From: JBMOMT01 sp049324835
GTDB lineage: Bacteria; Chloroflexota; Anaerolineae; CAYNKW01
Assembly (NCBI GenBank): GCA_049324835.1
Contig: JBMOMT010000046.1
Span: 1 to 64,000 of the forward strand
Reading direction: 5' to 3'
Length of the DNA stretch: 64,000 nucleotides
This document shows, in pieces, positions 8,381-16,442 of the stretch. The translations under genes and the position numbers were made by a program. Position 1 is the first letter of the stretch. Every line of letters begins with the position of its first letter. Below the pieces are notes generated by a model. It saw only the letters and a program-made list of their open reading frames with translations, was not told where the DNA came from and ran no database searches.

Positions 8381-9793
8381 TCAGCTCACCAGCCTGTCAT
8401 GGGCCTCTGCCATGATGGTCTCCAATTCACGCTCCTGCTCTGGCGTCAGCGGCGGCGCCTGATGCTCCGCCAGGAGGCGCTCCGCCTGGGCCTGGGCGCG
8501 CTCGGCCATGCCCTCGCGCCCGGATTTATCCCATTCGCCCCAATCGCGCCGCTCGGCCAGGTGGGTATAATGCACCGCCCCGGCGCGCAGGTGGCGCACG
8601 GTGTGGCGCTGATCCAAAAAGTTGCGCGAGCCGTCCATCACCGCGGCGATGACCTCCACCGCCAGGGCGTCCTCGTCGGCGGCAAAACCGCGCCGCAGCC
8701 GGGCCACGCTGGCGGCGATCTCGTCGTCGCACACCATCTGGGCGTAGGAGCCCATCACGCCGGCGGCCATCTCGCCGATGCCGGAAAGCTCGTCGGCGCC
8801 GGCCAGCGCCGGCACGGCGGCATTGAGCGCGCGCTCGTAACCGCTCTGGATCTCTAGCGTGTGCGAGTTGGTGGAAAAGCCATAAACGTTGACCGGCAGG
8901 CGGTAACGATGGCCCATCTGCACTGTCGCCGCCGAGACCAGGCCCAGCTCGACGCCGCCCCACACCGAGACGCCCGTGCGCGGCTCCATCATCGCCAGCC
9001 GGCCGCAATAGACCACCGGCAACCCCGGCTTGACCATCTGCACCAGAACCACCGAGGCCAGCACCTCGGCGTTTTGCTGCGCCAGTGCGCCGGCCAGCGA
9101 CATGGGCGCGGTGGCCCCGGCGGTGGGGCAGGGCAGCGGCCCGAAGGTAATGCCCTGGCGCGCGATCGCGATCATCGACTCGGCCACAGGATCGGAAAAG
9201 GTCAGCGGGCTGACGGGCGAGACGCTCAGGGTGAGCACCTCGGCCGGTGGGCCGATCACGCTCGCCATGCGGATGGCCAGTTGCACTTCCTGGGCGCTGT
9301 GCACGCCCGGCCCTTGCAGCGGTTTGACGGTGTGGGGCAGGGTGTGGCGGTACATCGCCAGCGACATCAGCGGGCCGGGCACGTCCTGCGGCGTAAAAAA
9401 GGGCACCACGGTGGTGGCATGGGTCAGGGCATCCAGCAGACGGGCGCTGTCGCGCACGTCTTGTACGGTGGCCGGGCGGCGCGTGCCGCGGCGCGGCTCG
9501 TAGACATCACGCGCGCCGCCCACATTGTGCCAGTGAAGCGTGCCATCGCCCAGGGTCGCCGTTGCACCACCGCGCCCGCGAACACTCACCGTGGTGGGAC
9601 ACTGCGCCACCGCCCGTTCGACCAGTTCCGGCGGCAGGTGCAGCCGCTCGCCGCGCACCGCGGCCCCGGCCGCGGCCAACATTTCGCGCGCCTCGGCGTG
9701 GCCCAGCACGATGCCCACCTCACTGAGGATACGCAGCGTGGCCTGGTGAACGGCCTCCACTTCCTGGGTGGTCAAGACGGTCAGTGTGGGCAT
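8381..9793 (-). CDS. MttB-family corrinoid methyltransferase, non-pyrrolysine (paralog 2)
   Basis: A 470-residue protein starting at ATG 9793 (AGGAG nine bases upstream). It shares the MttB skeleton: EAVHQATLRILSEVGIVLG near the N-terminus, QQNAEVLASVVLVQMVKPG in the core and FLDQRHTVRHLRAGAVHY near the C-terminus. No internal amber codon. In place of the usual VGPGG it reads VMDGSRNF, so its C-terminal loop differs from paralogs 1, 4 and 5. It is followed closely by paralog 1 and preceded by kamA across 119 bp holding a palindrome. Expected role: transfer of a methyl group from a quaternary or tertiary amine to a corrinoid protein. Confidence 0.87.
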   Translation of the reverse strand: MPTLTVLTTQEVEAVHQATLRILSEVGIVLGHAEAREMLAAAGAAVRGERLHLPPELVERAVAQCPTTVSVRGRGGATATLGDGTLHWHNVGGARDVYEPRRGTRRPATVQDVRDSARLLDALTHATTVVPFFTPQDVPGPLMSLAMYRHTLPHTVKPLQGPGVHSAQEVQLAIRMASVIGPPAEVLTLSVSPVSPLTFSDPVAESMIAIARQGITFGPLPCPTAGATAPMSLAGALAQQNAEVLASVVLVQMVKPGLPVVYCGRLAMMEPRTGVSVWGGVELGLVSAATVQMGHRYRLPVNVYGFSTNSHTLEIQSGYERALNAAVPALAGADELSGIGEMAAGVMGSYAQMVCDDEIAASVARLRRGFAADEDALAVEVIAAVMDGSRNFLDQRHTVRHLRAGAVHYTHLAERRDWGEWDKSGREGMAERAQAQAERLLAEHQAPPLTPEQERELETIMAEAHDRLVS

Positions 9794-9893
9794 GTTTTTT
9801 CACTCCTGGGTCTGTTCACCCTCGCGCAGGTTTTCAGCAGTCTATAAGGCAGACTCGCGTCATAACCCACAAGGGTGTAGGGCTTGTTCAGGG

Positions 9894-9911
9894 GGCGCGG
9901 CATGCCGCGCC
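9894..9911. repeat. perfect 18-bp palindrome GGCGCGGCATGCCGCGCC
   Basis: It lies just before the kamA stop (on the minus strand). The same palindrome with one symmetric change on each arm (GGCACGGCATGCCGTGCC) sits inside MITE A copy 1 at 1441-1458; the paired changes keep base pairing. Confidence 0.6.
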
Positions 9912-9912
9912 T

Positions 9913-11196
9913 CTACTGGCGTTTTTTGCGGCCGTGGCGCGCCAGGTCGGTGGGCTCCAGGCTGAGCTGGCTGCGGTCGAACAGTTTTTCCAGACCCACG
10001 GGCGGTTGATCCAGGCCGCGCGCCTTGCGCTCCTCGCAGATATGGCAGGTCTCCGGGCAGCCCATAAAGCCGGCGTCCTCTGGCTCGACGTAGCGACCGA
10101 TGACGCCTTCGTAATTACGAAAGACGGTGATGCGGTCGCTGTGGCCGATCATGTAAAAGGGATTGACCGGCGTCTTGCCGCCGCCGCCGGGCAGATCGAC
10201 CATGAACTCGGGCACGGCAAAGCCGGTGGTGTGGCCCTTGAGGTGCTCCATGATCTCGATGCCGCGGCTGATGGTGGTGCGAAAGTGCGAAATGCCCTGC
10301 GACATATCACACTGGTAGAGGCGGTAGGGGCGCACGCGGTTTTCCACCAGCCGCTGGCACAGCTCTTTGATGATGTAGGGGCAGTCGTTGACGCCCCGCA
10401 ACAGCGCGCTCTGATTGCCCAGCACGCAGCCGGCATCGGCCAGTTTGGCCAGCGCCTGCCGGACGCGCGGCGTAAACTCTTTGGGGTGGTTAAAGTGGGT
10501 GTTGATCCACACCGGCTGGTATTTCTTGAGCATGTTCACCAGCTCGTCGGTGATGCGCTGGGGCATGACCACCGGCGTGGCCGTGCCGTAACGCACGATC
10601 TCGACGTGAGGGATCTCGTGCAGCCGGGCCACGAGGTATTCCAGCCGTTCGGTGGAGAGGGTGAATGGATCGCCGCCGCTGAGCAGCACGTCGCGCACGC
10701 CGGGCGCGCCACGCACGTAGGCAATGGCGGCATCGATCTCGTCCTGCGAGCGAGGGCGGTCGGTTTCGCCGGCGTAGCGGCGGCGGGTGCAGTGGCGGCA
10801 GTACATCGAGCACTGATCCGTGACCAGAAACAGCACCCGATCCGGGTAACGATGGGTCAGACCGGGGGTGGGCGAATCGGTGTCCTCGTGCAGCGGGTCG
10901 AGCAGGTCCTCATGGACGACGTGCGTCTCGGCCATGGTGGGCACGGCCCGCACACGAATGGGGCAGCGCGGGTCGTCGGGGTGCATCAGGCTGGCGTAAT
11001 AGGGCGTGACGGCCATACGCAGCGTGTTGAGCGATCGATCGATGACGCCCTTTTCTTCTTCGGTCAGGTGGATGACCCGGCCCAGTTCTTCTACCGTGGT
11101 GATGCGGTTGGCAATCTGCCAGCGCCAGTCGTCCCACTGCTCCCAGGGTACATCTTGCCAGGGACGCGGCGGCGTCTTTTGTGTTGACTCGGACAT
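9913..11196 (-). CDS. kamA: lysine 2,3-aminomutase (KamA-type radical SAM enzyme)
   Basis: A 427-residue protein from ATG 11196, chosen because AAAGGAGA precedes it; six upstream residues are possible. The radical SAM cluster is CSMYCRHC. PLP- and substrate-region motifs follow: VLLSGGDPFTLS, NTHFNHPKEFTP, LYQCDMSQGISHFRT and FMVDLPGGGGKTPVNP. The aspartates in YQCD and MVDLPGG correspond to the two acids that hold the lysine epsilon-ammonium in clostridial KamA, which favours lysine over glutamate as substrate. A C-terminal Cys cluster (MGCPETCHICEERKARG) fits the family's zinc site. The reaction would be L-lysine to L-beta-lysine. It lies among the MttB paralogs, so an N-methylated lysine is a conceivable substrate, but that is inference. 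It could instead serve beta-lysine osmolyte synthesis or lysine fermentation. Confidence 0.88.
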   Translation of the reverse strand: MSESTQKTPPRPWQDVPWEQWDDWRWQIANRITTVEELGRVIHLTEEEKGVIDRSLNTLRMAVTPYYASLMHPDDPRCPIRVRAVPTMAETHVVHEDLLDPLHEDTDSPTPGLTHRYPDRVLFLVTDQCSMYCRHCTRRRYAGETDRPRSQDEIDAAIAYVRGAPGVRDVLLSGGDPFTLSTERLEYLVARLHEIPHVEIVRYGTATPVVMPQRITDELVNMLKKYQPVWINTHFNHPKEFTPRVRQALAKLADAGCVLGNQSALLRGVNDCPYIIKELCQRLVENRVRPYRLYQCDMSQGISHFRTTISRGIEIMEHLKGHTTGFAVPEFMVDLPGGGGKTPVNPFYMIGHSDRITVFRNYEGVIGRYVEPEDAGFMGCPETCHICEERKARGLDQPPVGLEKLFDRSQLSLEPTDLARHGRKKRQ

Positions 11197-11451
11197 AGGG
11201 TTCTCCTTTACCACAAAGGCCCAAAGATGCCAAGAAAAGAAAGGAAAACGTAACTGTTCAGGGAGAGCCGAAAATCTTTACCAGTAGGTTTGCATTTTTT
11301 ACAGGTTCTCTGAAAATAACCGCAGAGGCGCCGAGATCGCCGAGAAAAACCAGAAAATTCTCCGCGCCCTCTGCGTCTCGGCGGTGAAATAGATCACTGT
11401 TTGACCCGCTTGTAAAATCTGCAAAAGTACTGCATTGTGTCTTGGCACAGC
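11197..11451. other. intergenic spacer with repeat-like sequence
   Basis: No gene or clear promoter is visible. GTAACTGTTCA at 11250-11260 resembles the GTAACTGCTCA end of MITE A but has no partner. Around 11321-11390 there are inverted AGAGGCGCCGAG-like and CTCTGCGTCTCGG-like segments, the sort of spacer repeat common in genomes of this type. Confidence 0.35.
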
Positions 11452-12912
11452 TTATGCTTCAATAGCCGGCAGGGCGTCCATGCCGGCCTGGCGGGCCACG
11501 CGCTCTACCAGGGCTTGCAGCTCCCGCTCCTGATCGACAGCCATTTCGGGGCGCTGGTAGGCGGCCAGCAACTCGGCGGCGCGGGCCCGGGCGCGGGCAA
11601 AGGTATCCAGGTGACCACCCTCCTGCCAGGCGCGGATCGAGCCGCGGTCGATGACGGCCGACGGCAAATACTGCTCCTGGCGAAACAGTTGGCGCGTGAT
11701 CTTGTGTTTGAGGAAATCACCCTTGAAATTGATGCCCTCGAACAGGGCCGTGGCCAGCGTTTCGGTGTGTACCAGCATGCCTTGCAGCAGCCGCCGGGCC
11801 ATGCCGATGGCCTCGGCATCGACCACCAGCTTTTCCGGGCTCTGGCAGGCCAGAAAATCGAGCATGCCGGCGCCAGAGATCATGTTGATGCCGGCCAGCG
11901 CGCCGATGACGGCCGTCACGCCGCTCTCCAGCCCGGCCTGGGCATCGACCAGTTTGGACTCGCTGGCCCCCAGGTAGGTGTGGGTGGGAAAGCTGAAATG
12001 TTTGCCCACCTGGGCATAGGCCGCATCGATCATGGCCGTTTCCACCGCGCCCATGGGCGTGGTGCCGTGGCGCATGTCGAAAATGGCCGGCGCGCCGCCC
12101 CACACGATGGGCGAGCCGGGTTGGGCAAGCTGGTGAATAGTCATGCCGCTGATGCACTCGGCGGCGTGCTGCACCACCGCGCCCAGCAGGGTCACCGGCG
12201 CAGCCGCCCCGGCCAGCGGCATAGAGACGATCTGGGCTGGCACGCCCGCCCGGGCCAGATCGATCAGGTTTTGGGCGCCAAAATCGCTCCAGATGAGCGG
12301 CGGCGAGGGGCAAACGTCGAACACGGCCAGCGGTTTTTGGGCCAGCGCCTGGCGGCCGCCGGCCAGGATGGCCAGCATGTCGAACATGATCTGGGTGGTG
12401 CGGGTGGAAAAAGCCCCCGTGACCACCGGCTTGGTCGAGTGCAGCAGCACCAGGTAGAGGCGGTACAGATCGCCGATCTCTTGGGGGATTTCGTTGCACA
12501 CGATGGCCGTCGATTGGGCGTCGTACTGGGGCAGCATCTCGGTCACCTGGATGACGCGCACCAGATCCGGCGCGAGCGAGGGCTTGTGCTCTAGCGTATC
12601 GGGATCGAGGATGTGCACGCCGGAGGAACCGGGGTCAAAGTGTACGGCGTCGCCGCCATAACGCACCACCGCTTCTCCGGCGTGGTTGTGTAAAAAGAAC
12701 TCGCGGGGCACGGTCTCCAGCGCCTGGCGCGCCACCGCCTCCGGGATGCGGGCCACCTCGTTGGTCGCATCGATCTGGGCCCCGGCGGCGGCCAGCAGCG
12801 CGCGCGCTTCGGCCGACTGCACCTTGACGCCCGGCGACACGAGCAACTGAAAGGCTTCGTCCAGAATCCGCGCCACGAGTTCCTGCGAGAGTAGTTCGAT
12901 CTTGGGCTGCAT
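11452..12912 (-). CDS. MttB-family corrinoid methyltransferase, non-pyrrolysine (paralog 3)
   Basis: A 486-residue protein starting at ATG 12912, three bases after the stop of the upstream paralog 4, so the two are probably translated in coupled fashion. It is the most divergent paralog: the N-terminus reads ARILDEAFQLLVSPGVKV, the core VQHAAECISGMTIHQLAQPG followed by PIVWGGAPAIFDMR, and the C-terminus lacks the VGPGG loop (FEGINFKGDFLKHKITRQ). No in-frame amber codon. Likely substrate differs from the other copies. Predicted role is methyl transfer to the corrinoid protein. Confidence 0.85.
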   Translation of the reverse strand: MQPKIELLSQELVARILDEAFQLLVSPGVKVQSAEARALLAAAGAQIDATNEVARIPEAVARQALETVPREFFLHNHAGEAVVRYGGDAVHFDPGSSGVHILDPDTLEHKPSLAPDLVRVIQVTEMLPQYDAQSTAIVCNEIPQEIGDLYRLYLVLLHSTKPVVTGAFSTRTTQIMFDMLAILAGGRQALAQKPLAVFDVCPSPPLIWSDFGAQNLIDLARAGVPAQIVSMPLAGAAAPVTLLGAVVQHAAECISGMTIHQLAQPGSPIVWGGAPAIFDMRHGTTPMGAVETAMIDAAYAQVGKHFSFPTHTYLGASESKLVDAQAGLESGVTAVIGALAGINMISGAGMLDFLACQSPEKLVVDAEAIGMARRLLQGMLVHTETLATALFEGINFKGDFLKHKITRQLFRQEQYLPSAVIDRGSIRAWQEGGHLDTFARARARAAELLAAYQRPEMAVDQERELQALVERVARQAGMDALPAIEA

Positions 12913-12915
12913 GGC

Positions 12916-14367
12916 TCAACTTTTCTCCACCGAGGCGATGATGCGATCCAGTTCCTTGGAGAGTGTGGGCTCCAACGGCTCCGGCTGGTGCGTGGCCAGG
13001 ATTCGTCGCGCCTCGGCGCGGGCCCAATCGCGAGCGCCATCACCTTTTTCCTGCCACACTTCGTAGGGGCGTCGATCCATGTATTGAGGCAGCCACAGAT
13101 CGCGCATGTGGCGGCGGGTGTGCTTTTGAGCCAGGTAATTGCCGCCCGGCCCCACGGCGGCCACCACGTCCAGGGCCAGGGTCTCGTCGTCCACGACGAT
13201 GCCCTGCATCACTTTGTAGACGATGTCGAAAATCTCACAGTCCATGAGCATCTGCTCGTAAGACCAGATGCGGCTGCCGTGGAGCAGCCCCACGCCCAGC
13301 AGCATATCGGACATGACAATCGAGGCCATAAAGGTAGAAAGGCTGTTGTCGATGCCGGCCTGCCAGTTGGGCTCTTTGGCGCCGGTGGCAAAGGCGCCCA
13401 TCGAGAGGGGGATGTCGTAAAAATCCGAGAGCACGTTGGTCGCCGCGCCAAGCAGGAAATCCTCCGGGCCGCCGCCGGTATAGGCCCCGCTGCGTGGGTC
13501 GGAGGCGGTTTGGGCGGCGGCGTAAAACACCGGCGCGCCGGGATAGGCCAGTTGCAGCAGTGCGGTGGCGCTGATGACCTCGGCGTTGCCCACGGCCAGT
13601 GTGCCGGCCAGCGTGGCCGGGCCGGTGGTGAGGCAGGAGGTCATGGTCATGAAACCGGTGGGCAGGCCGGCTTCGGCAGCGATGAGGGCTGCTTCCAGGC
13701 TGCCGCCATCGTGACCCAGCGGTGGGGCGGTGCACTGCATGACAGACAACACCGGACGCTGGCGCAGGGCATCACGCCCGCCAGCGATGGCCGCCGCCAT
13801 TTCCACAGCGGCTCGCGCCTCTTTTTCCGAATAGATGCTTTCTGTCTGGGCGTGTTTGGTCGAATTCTCCCAGATGGCTTTTAGCTCGTGCAGGCCGCGC
13901 GACCTGGCAGGTTTGTCCTGCGCCGACACGGCCACCCAATGAAAGCCCACCTGGGGTGTGTAATCGGCCAGGCGGGTGATGTCGGCCACATCTTGCAGGC
14001 GGGAGCGGCGCAACTCGCCGCTTTCGAGGTCGATGACCTGCACGCCGCAGCCGTCGGTGCCGACAAAGACGTGGTTGCCATCTAGCGGCAGGTCTTGCGC
14101 CGGCTGGCGGGCGGCCAACGTGTAGGTGGGCGGGGCTTTTTTGAGCGCCGCTTCGATGAGCTGGCCCGGCGCTTTGACGATCATTGTGTTGCGGTCCACC
14201 GTTGCGCCGTGGGCCTGCCAGATGTCGAGCGCGCGCGCGCAGGGAAAGCGCACGCCGACGTTTTCGATGATGTGCAGTGTGGCCTGGTGGAGGCGCTGCA
14301 CATCGGCCGGGCTGAGGATGTTCAGGCTCAGGCGGGGGTTGGTGATCGATTGGATCTCTCGGCTCAT
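12916..14367 (-). CDS. MttB-family corrinoid methyltransferase, non-pyrrolysine (paralog 4)
   Basis: A 483-residue protein starting at ATG 14367. The ribosome site AGGAGG overlaps the stop codon of the corrinoid gene immediately upstream, the arrangement seen when methyltransferase and corrinoid protein work as a pair. Core motif: VGNAEVISATALLQLAYPG; C-terminal loop DETLALDVVAAVGPGGNYL then KHTRRHMRDLW. Most like paralog 5 (53453-54907) in the C-terminal region. No amber codon within the frame, so it is not the pyrrolysine trimethylamine enzyme. Confidence 0.9.
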   Translation of the reverse strand: MSREIQSITNPRLSLNILSPADVQRLHQATLHIIENVGVRFPCARALDIWQAHGATVDRNTMIVKAPGQLIEAALKKAPPTYTLAARQPAQDLPLDGNHVFVGTDGCGVQVIDLESGELRRSRLQDVADITRLADYTPQVGFHWVAVSAQDKPARSRGLHELKAIWENSTKHAQTESIYSEKEARAAVEMAAAIAGGRDALRQRPVLSVMQCTAPPLGHDGGSLEAALIAAEAGLPTGFMTMTSCLTTGPATLAGTLAVGNAEVISATALLQLAYPGAPVFYAAAQTASDPRSGAYTGGGPEDFLLGAATNVLSDFYDIPLSMGAFATGAKEPNWQAGIDNSLSTFMASIVMSDMLLGVGLLHGSRIWSYEQMLMDCEIFDIVYKVMQGIVVDDETLALDVVAAVGPGGNYLAQKHTRRHMRDLWLPQYMDRRPYEVWQEKGDGARDWARAEARRILATHQPEPLEPTLSKELDRIIASVEKS

Positions 14368-14377
14368 GTCACACCTC

Positions 14378-15025
14378 CTAAGCCCTGACCAACGCTCTGG
14401 CCACGTTCACCGCGCCGATGGCATCCTCGCTGTAACCGTCGGCGCCGATCTCATCGGCCCAGCCCTGAGTCACCGGCGCGCCGCCCACCATGATCTTCAT
14501 CCGGTCGCGCAGACCGGCCTCCTGGAGGGCCTCGATGACCGTGCGCTGGGTGACCATGGTGGTGGTGAGCAGCGCACTGAGAGCGATGATGTCGGCGTTC
14601 ACCTCGCGGGCCTTGGCCACAAACTGGGCCGTGGGCACATCGACGCCCAGGTCGAACACTTGAAAGCCGCTGGCAGAGAGCATGGTGCCCACCAGCGTCT
14701 TGCCGATCTCGTGGATATCACCATCGACTGTGCCCAACACCACCTTGCCCAGCACCTGCCGCTCCGCGCCGCGGCGGGCCATCTCTGGCTCCAACACCGC
14801 CACCGCGGCCTTCATGGCCTCACCGGCCAGCACCAGATCCGGCAGGAACAACTCGCCGCGACCGTATTCTTCACCGACGTGGTTGACGCCGACGACAAAA
14901 CCCTTGTTGATGGCCTCCAGCGGATCGATGCCGGCCTCGATGGCCTGCCGGGCCAGTTGTTCTGCCTCTTCGACCTCGCCGTCGATGATGCTCTGCGCCA
15001 TTGCCTGAAACCGTTCTGGATGCAT
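14378..15025 (-). CDS. corrinoid (cobalamin-binding) protein of the MttC/MtbC type
   Basis: A 215-residue protein starting at ATG 15025 behind AGAGGAGAGG; the frame is open 17 residues further upstream but without a ribosome site. The N-terminal half is a helical cap (B12-binding_2, residues 1-90). The C-terminal half is a B12-binding Rossmann fold with the DxHxxG cobalt-ligand motif in GTVDGDIHEIGKTLVGTML, followed by SALLTTTM and VGGAPVTQ. It would carry the methyl group taken by MttB-family enzymes. It is the first gene of the minus-strand operon and the only corrinoid protein in the window, so five methyltransferases may share it. Confidence 0.93.
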   Translation of the reverse strand: MHPERFQAMAQSIIDGEVEEAEQLARQAIEAGIDPLEAINKGFVVGVNHVGEEYGRGELFLPDLVLAGEAMKAAVAVLEPEMARRGAERQVLGKVVLGTVDGDIHEIGKTLVGTMLSASGFQVFDLGVDVPTAQFVAKAREVNADIIALSALLTTTMVTQRTVIEALQEAGLRDRMKIMVGGAPVTQGWADEIGADGYSEDAIGAVNVARALVRA

Positions 15026-15066
15026 GATCCTCTCCTCTCTGTGCTGTTCTCGAGTTCTGCCGCAAG

Positions 15067-15095
15067 ATGATAACACGTTTCAAAACGATTGTCAA
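15067..15095 (-). promoter_or_regulatory. promoter of the corrinoid-methyltransferase operon
   Basis: Minus-strand TTGACA (15090-15095), 17 nt, TATCAT (15067-15072). Expected leader is about 35 nt, too short for a riboswitch. Confidence 0.65.
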
Positions 15096-15098
15096 GTT

Positions 15099-15119
15099 TT
15101 GCTTCGAAAAACAAAGCAA
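15099..15119. promoter_or_regulatory. candidate Lrp/AsnC operator between divergent promoters
   Basis: Inverted arms TTGCTT (15099-15104) and AAGCAA (15114-15119) lie between the two divergent -35 regions, in an AT-rich stretch. Position suits a regulator controlling itself and the methyltransferase operon. The assignment is inferred from position only. Confidence 0.4.
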
Positions 15120-15124
15120 TCCAC

Positions 15125-15153
15125 TTGTCAGAGATCGATAATTATGTTAGAAT
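15125..15153 (+). promoter_or_regulatory. promoter of the Lrp/AsnC regulator gene
   Basis: TTGTCA (15125-15130), 17 nt, TAGAAT (15148-15153); the gene starts about 30 nt downstream of the expected transcript start. Confidence 0.6.
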
Positions 15154-15191
15154 TGAAAAAATGCGCTGAAATTCGAATTTTTGGAGGCATC

Positions 15192-15674
15192 ATGGACGAG
15201 TTGGACCGACTGATTCTTGAGACGCTACAGGAGGACGGGCGGACGCCGTTCACCGAGATCGCGCGGCAGGCGGGCGTTTCCGAAACCACCATCCGCAGCC
15301 GCTACCGGGGCCTGGTGGAGCAAGGGGTGATCCGCACGGTGGGTGTGGTCGATCCGTACGCCATCGGACTCAATGCGCCGGCCATCGTGGCCGTGTCGGT
15401 CGAGCCGGGCATGGCAGATCAGGTGGCGCAGGCCATTGTCAAGCTGCCGGAGGTGAGTTATCTGGTGATGACTCTGGGCTCGTTCGACCTGATCGTCGAG
15501 ACCTTTTGCCGCGACCTGCCTCACCTGACCGACGTCATCACCCGGCAGATACAGGCCATCCCCGGCGTGCGAGCCACCGAGACGCTGGTCATTGCCAAGA
15601 CGTTCAAGCTGTCCTACGGCTGGTCGTTCGATCTCACCATCCGGCCAGATCTGACGGTCGAGGAAGCACTGTAA
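15192..15674 (+). CDS. Lrp/AsnC-family transcriptional regulator
   Basis: A 160-residue protein starting at ATG 15192, preceded by GGAGG; the open frame extends upstream to 15024 but that part covers the promoter region. Residues 1-60 form the AsnC-type winged helix (MDELDRLILETLQEDG, TPFTEIARQAGVSETTIRSR), and about 65-140 form the RAM ligand-binding domain (VSYLVMTLGSFDLIVE). Such proteins sense amino acids or related metabolites. Divergent from the corrinoid/MttB operon, with an inverted repeat between the promoters, it is the likely regulator of both transcription units. Its effector could be an amino acid or a betaine. Confidence 0.9.
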   Translation: MDELDRLILETLQEDGRTPFTEIARQAGVSETTIRSRYRGLVEQGVIRTVGVVDPYAIGLNAPAIVAVSVEPGMADQVAQAIVKLPEVSYLVMTLGSFDLIVETFCRDLPHLTDVITRQIQAIPGVRATETLVIAKTFKLSYGWSFDLTIRPDLTVEEAL

Positions 15675-15676
15675 CC

Positions 15677-15705
15677 TTGCTATTGAACCACTTTTGGGGT
15701 ACAAT
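15677..15705 (+). promoter_or_regulatory. promoter of the MBL-fold protein gene
   Basis: TTGCTA (15677-15682), 17 nt, TACAAT (15700-15705), starting three bases after the regulator's stop codon. Confidence 0.5.
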
Positions 15706-15765
15706 ACCCCTGCCAGCCGGGGTAGATGGGCCTCGTCCTGGCCATCAGTTTCTGGAGGATGCCCG

Positions 15766-16407
15766 ATGGACATCACCTGGCACGGACACGCCTGTTTTCG
15801 TCTCTTCCAGCGCGGCGCGTCGGTGGTGACCGATCCGTACGAAAAAGAGATCGGTTTCGAGTTGCCCCGCCTGGGCGCGGATATCGTCACCGTGAGCCAC
15901 GATCACCCCGGTCATCGTTATGCCACGGGCGTGCGACGCCGCAAGCTGGTCGTCACCGGCCCCGGCGAGTACGAGGTCAACGGCGTGTTTATCACCGGCA
16001 TTGCCACGTTTCACGACGGCAAAAATGGCAGCGTGCGGGGTCCCAACACCGTCTACCTGCTCGATTTCGACGGCCTCAAGATCTGTCACCTGGGCGATCT
16101 GGGCCACGTGCCGTCGCAGGCGCAGGTGGAGGCGCTCAACAGCGTGGATGTGTTGCTCATTCCGGTGGGGGGCGTCTCGACGCTGAACGCCGCCGAGGCC
16201 GCCGAGGTGGTCAGCCTGATCGAGCCGAGCCTGGTGATCCCCATGCATTTTCGATTGCCCTCGCTGGCCTTTAAACTGGACGCGGTGGACAAGTTCCTGA
16301 AGGCTATGGGGCTGGACGACGTCACCCCCCAGGATGAGCTTTCGGTGGTCAAGACTAGCTTACCGGAAGAAACACAGGTGGTTGTGCTCAAACCCCAACT
16401 GGGTTAG
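15766..16407 (+). CDS. MBL-fold metal-dependent hydrolase-like protein
   Basis: A 213-residue protein from ATG 15766 with CTGGAGG upstream; the 24 upstream codons cover the promoter region and are unlikely to be translated. The fold is the YycJ/UlaG-like metallo-beta-lactamase type: WHGHACFRL, TVSHDHPGHRYA (the metal motif, ending in His rather than the classic HxHxDH), GPGEYEVNGVFITGI, CHLGDLGHVP and VIPMHF. Related proteins act as uncharacterised hydrolases. It has its own promoter, and five hairpins follow it. The substrate cannot be deduced. Confidence 0.85.
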   Translation: MDITWHGHACFRLFQRGASVVTDPYEKEIGFELPRLGADIVTVSHDHPGHRYATGVRRRKLVVTGPGEYEVNGVFITGIATFHDGKNGSVRGPNTVYLLDFDGLKICHLGDLGHVPSQAQVEALNSVDVLLIPVGGVSTLNAAEAAEVVSLIEPSLVIPMHFRLPSLAFKLDAVDKFLKAMGLDDVTPQDELSVVKTSLPEETQVVVLKPQLG

Positions 16408-16442
16408 CTTTTTAGGGATGGGTTTTTCGAGTGGCGACGATG

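Noticed and set aside
9811..9860. Third copy of MITE A
   Set aside because: CTGTTCACCCTCGCGCAGG resembles the element end, but no matching right end or duplication is visible; at most a decayed remnant.
11250..11270. IS66-type end GTAACTGTTCA
   Set aside because: Only one end is seen, similarity stops after 11 bases, and no duplication or partner was found.
6927..14367. Pyrrolysine-containing trimethylamine methyltransferase
   Set aside because: All MttB-family frames run full length without an in-frame amber codon, and no pyl genes are visible.
15026..15066. Cobalamin riboswitch ahead of the corrinoid operon
   Set aside because: The predicted leader is only about 35 nt and no B12-box-like sequence is present.
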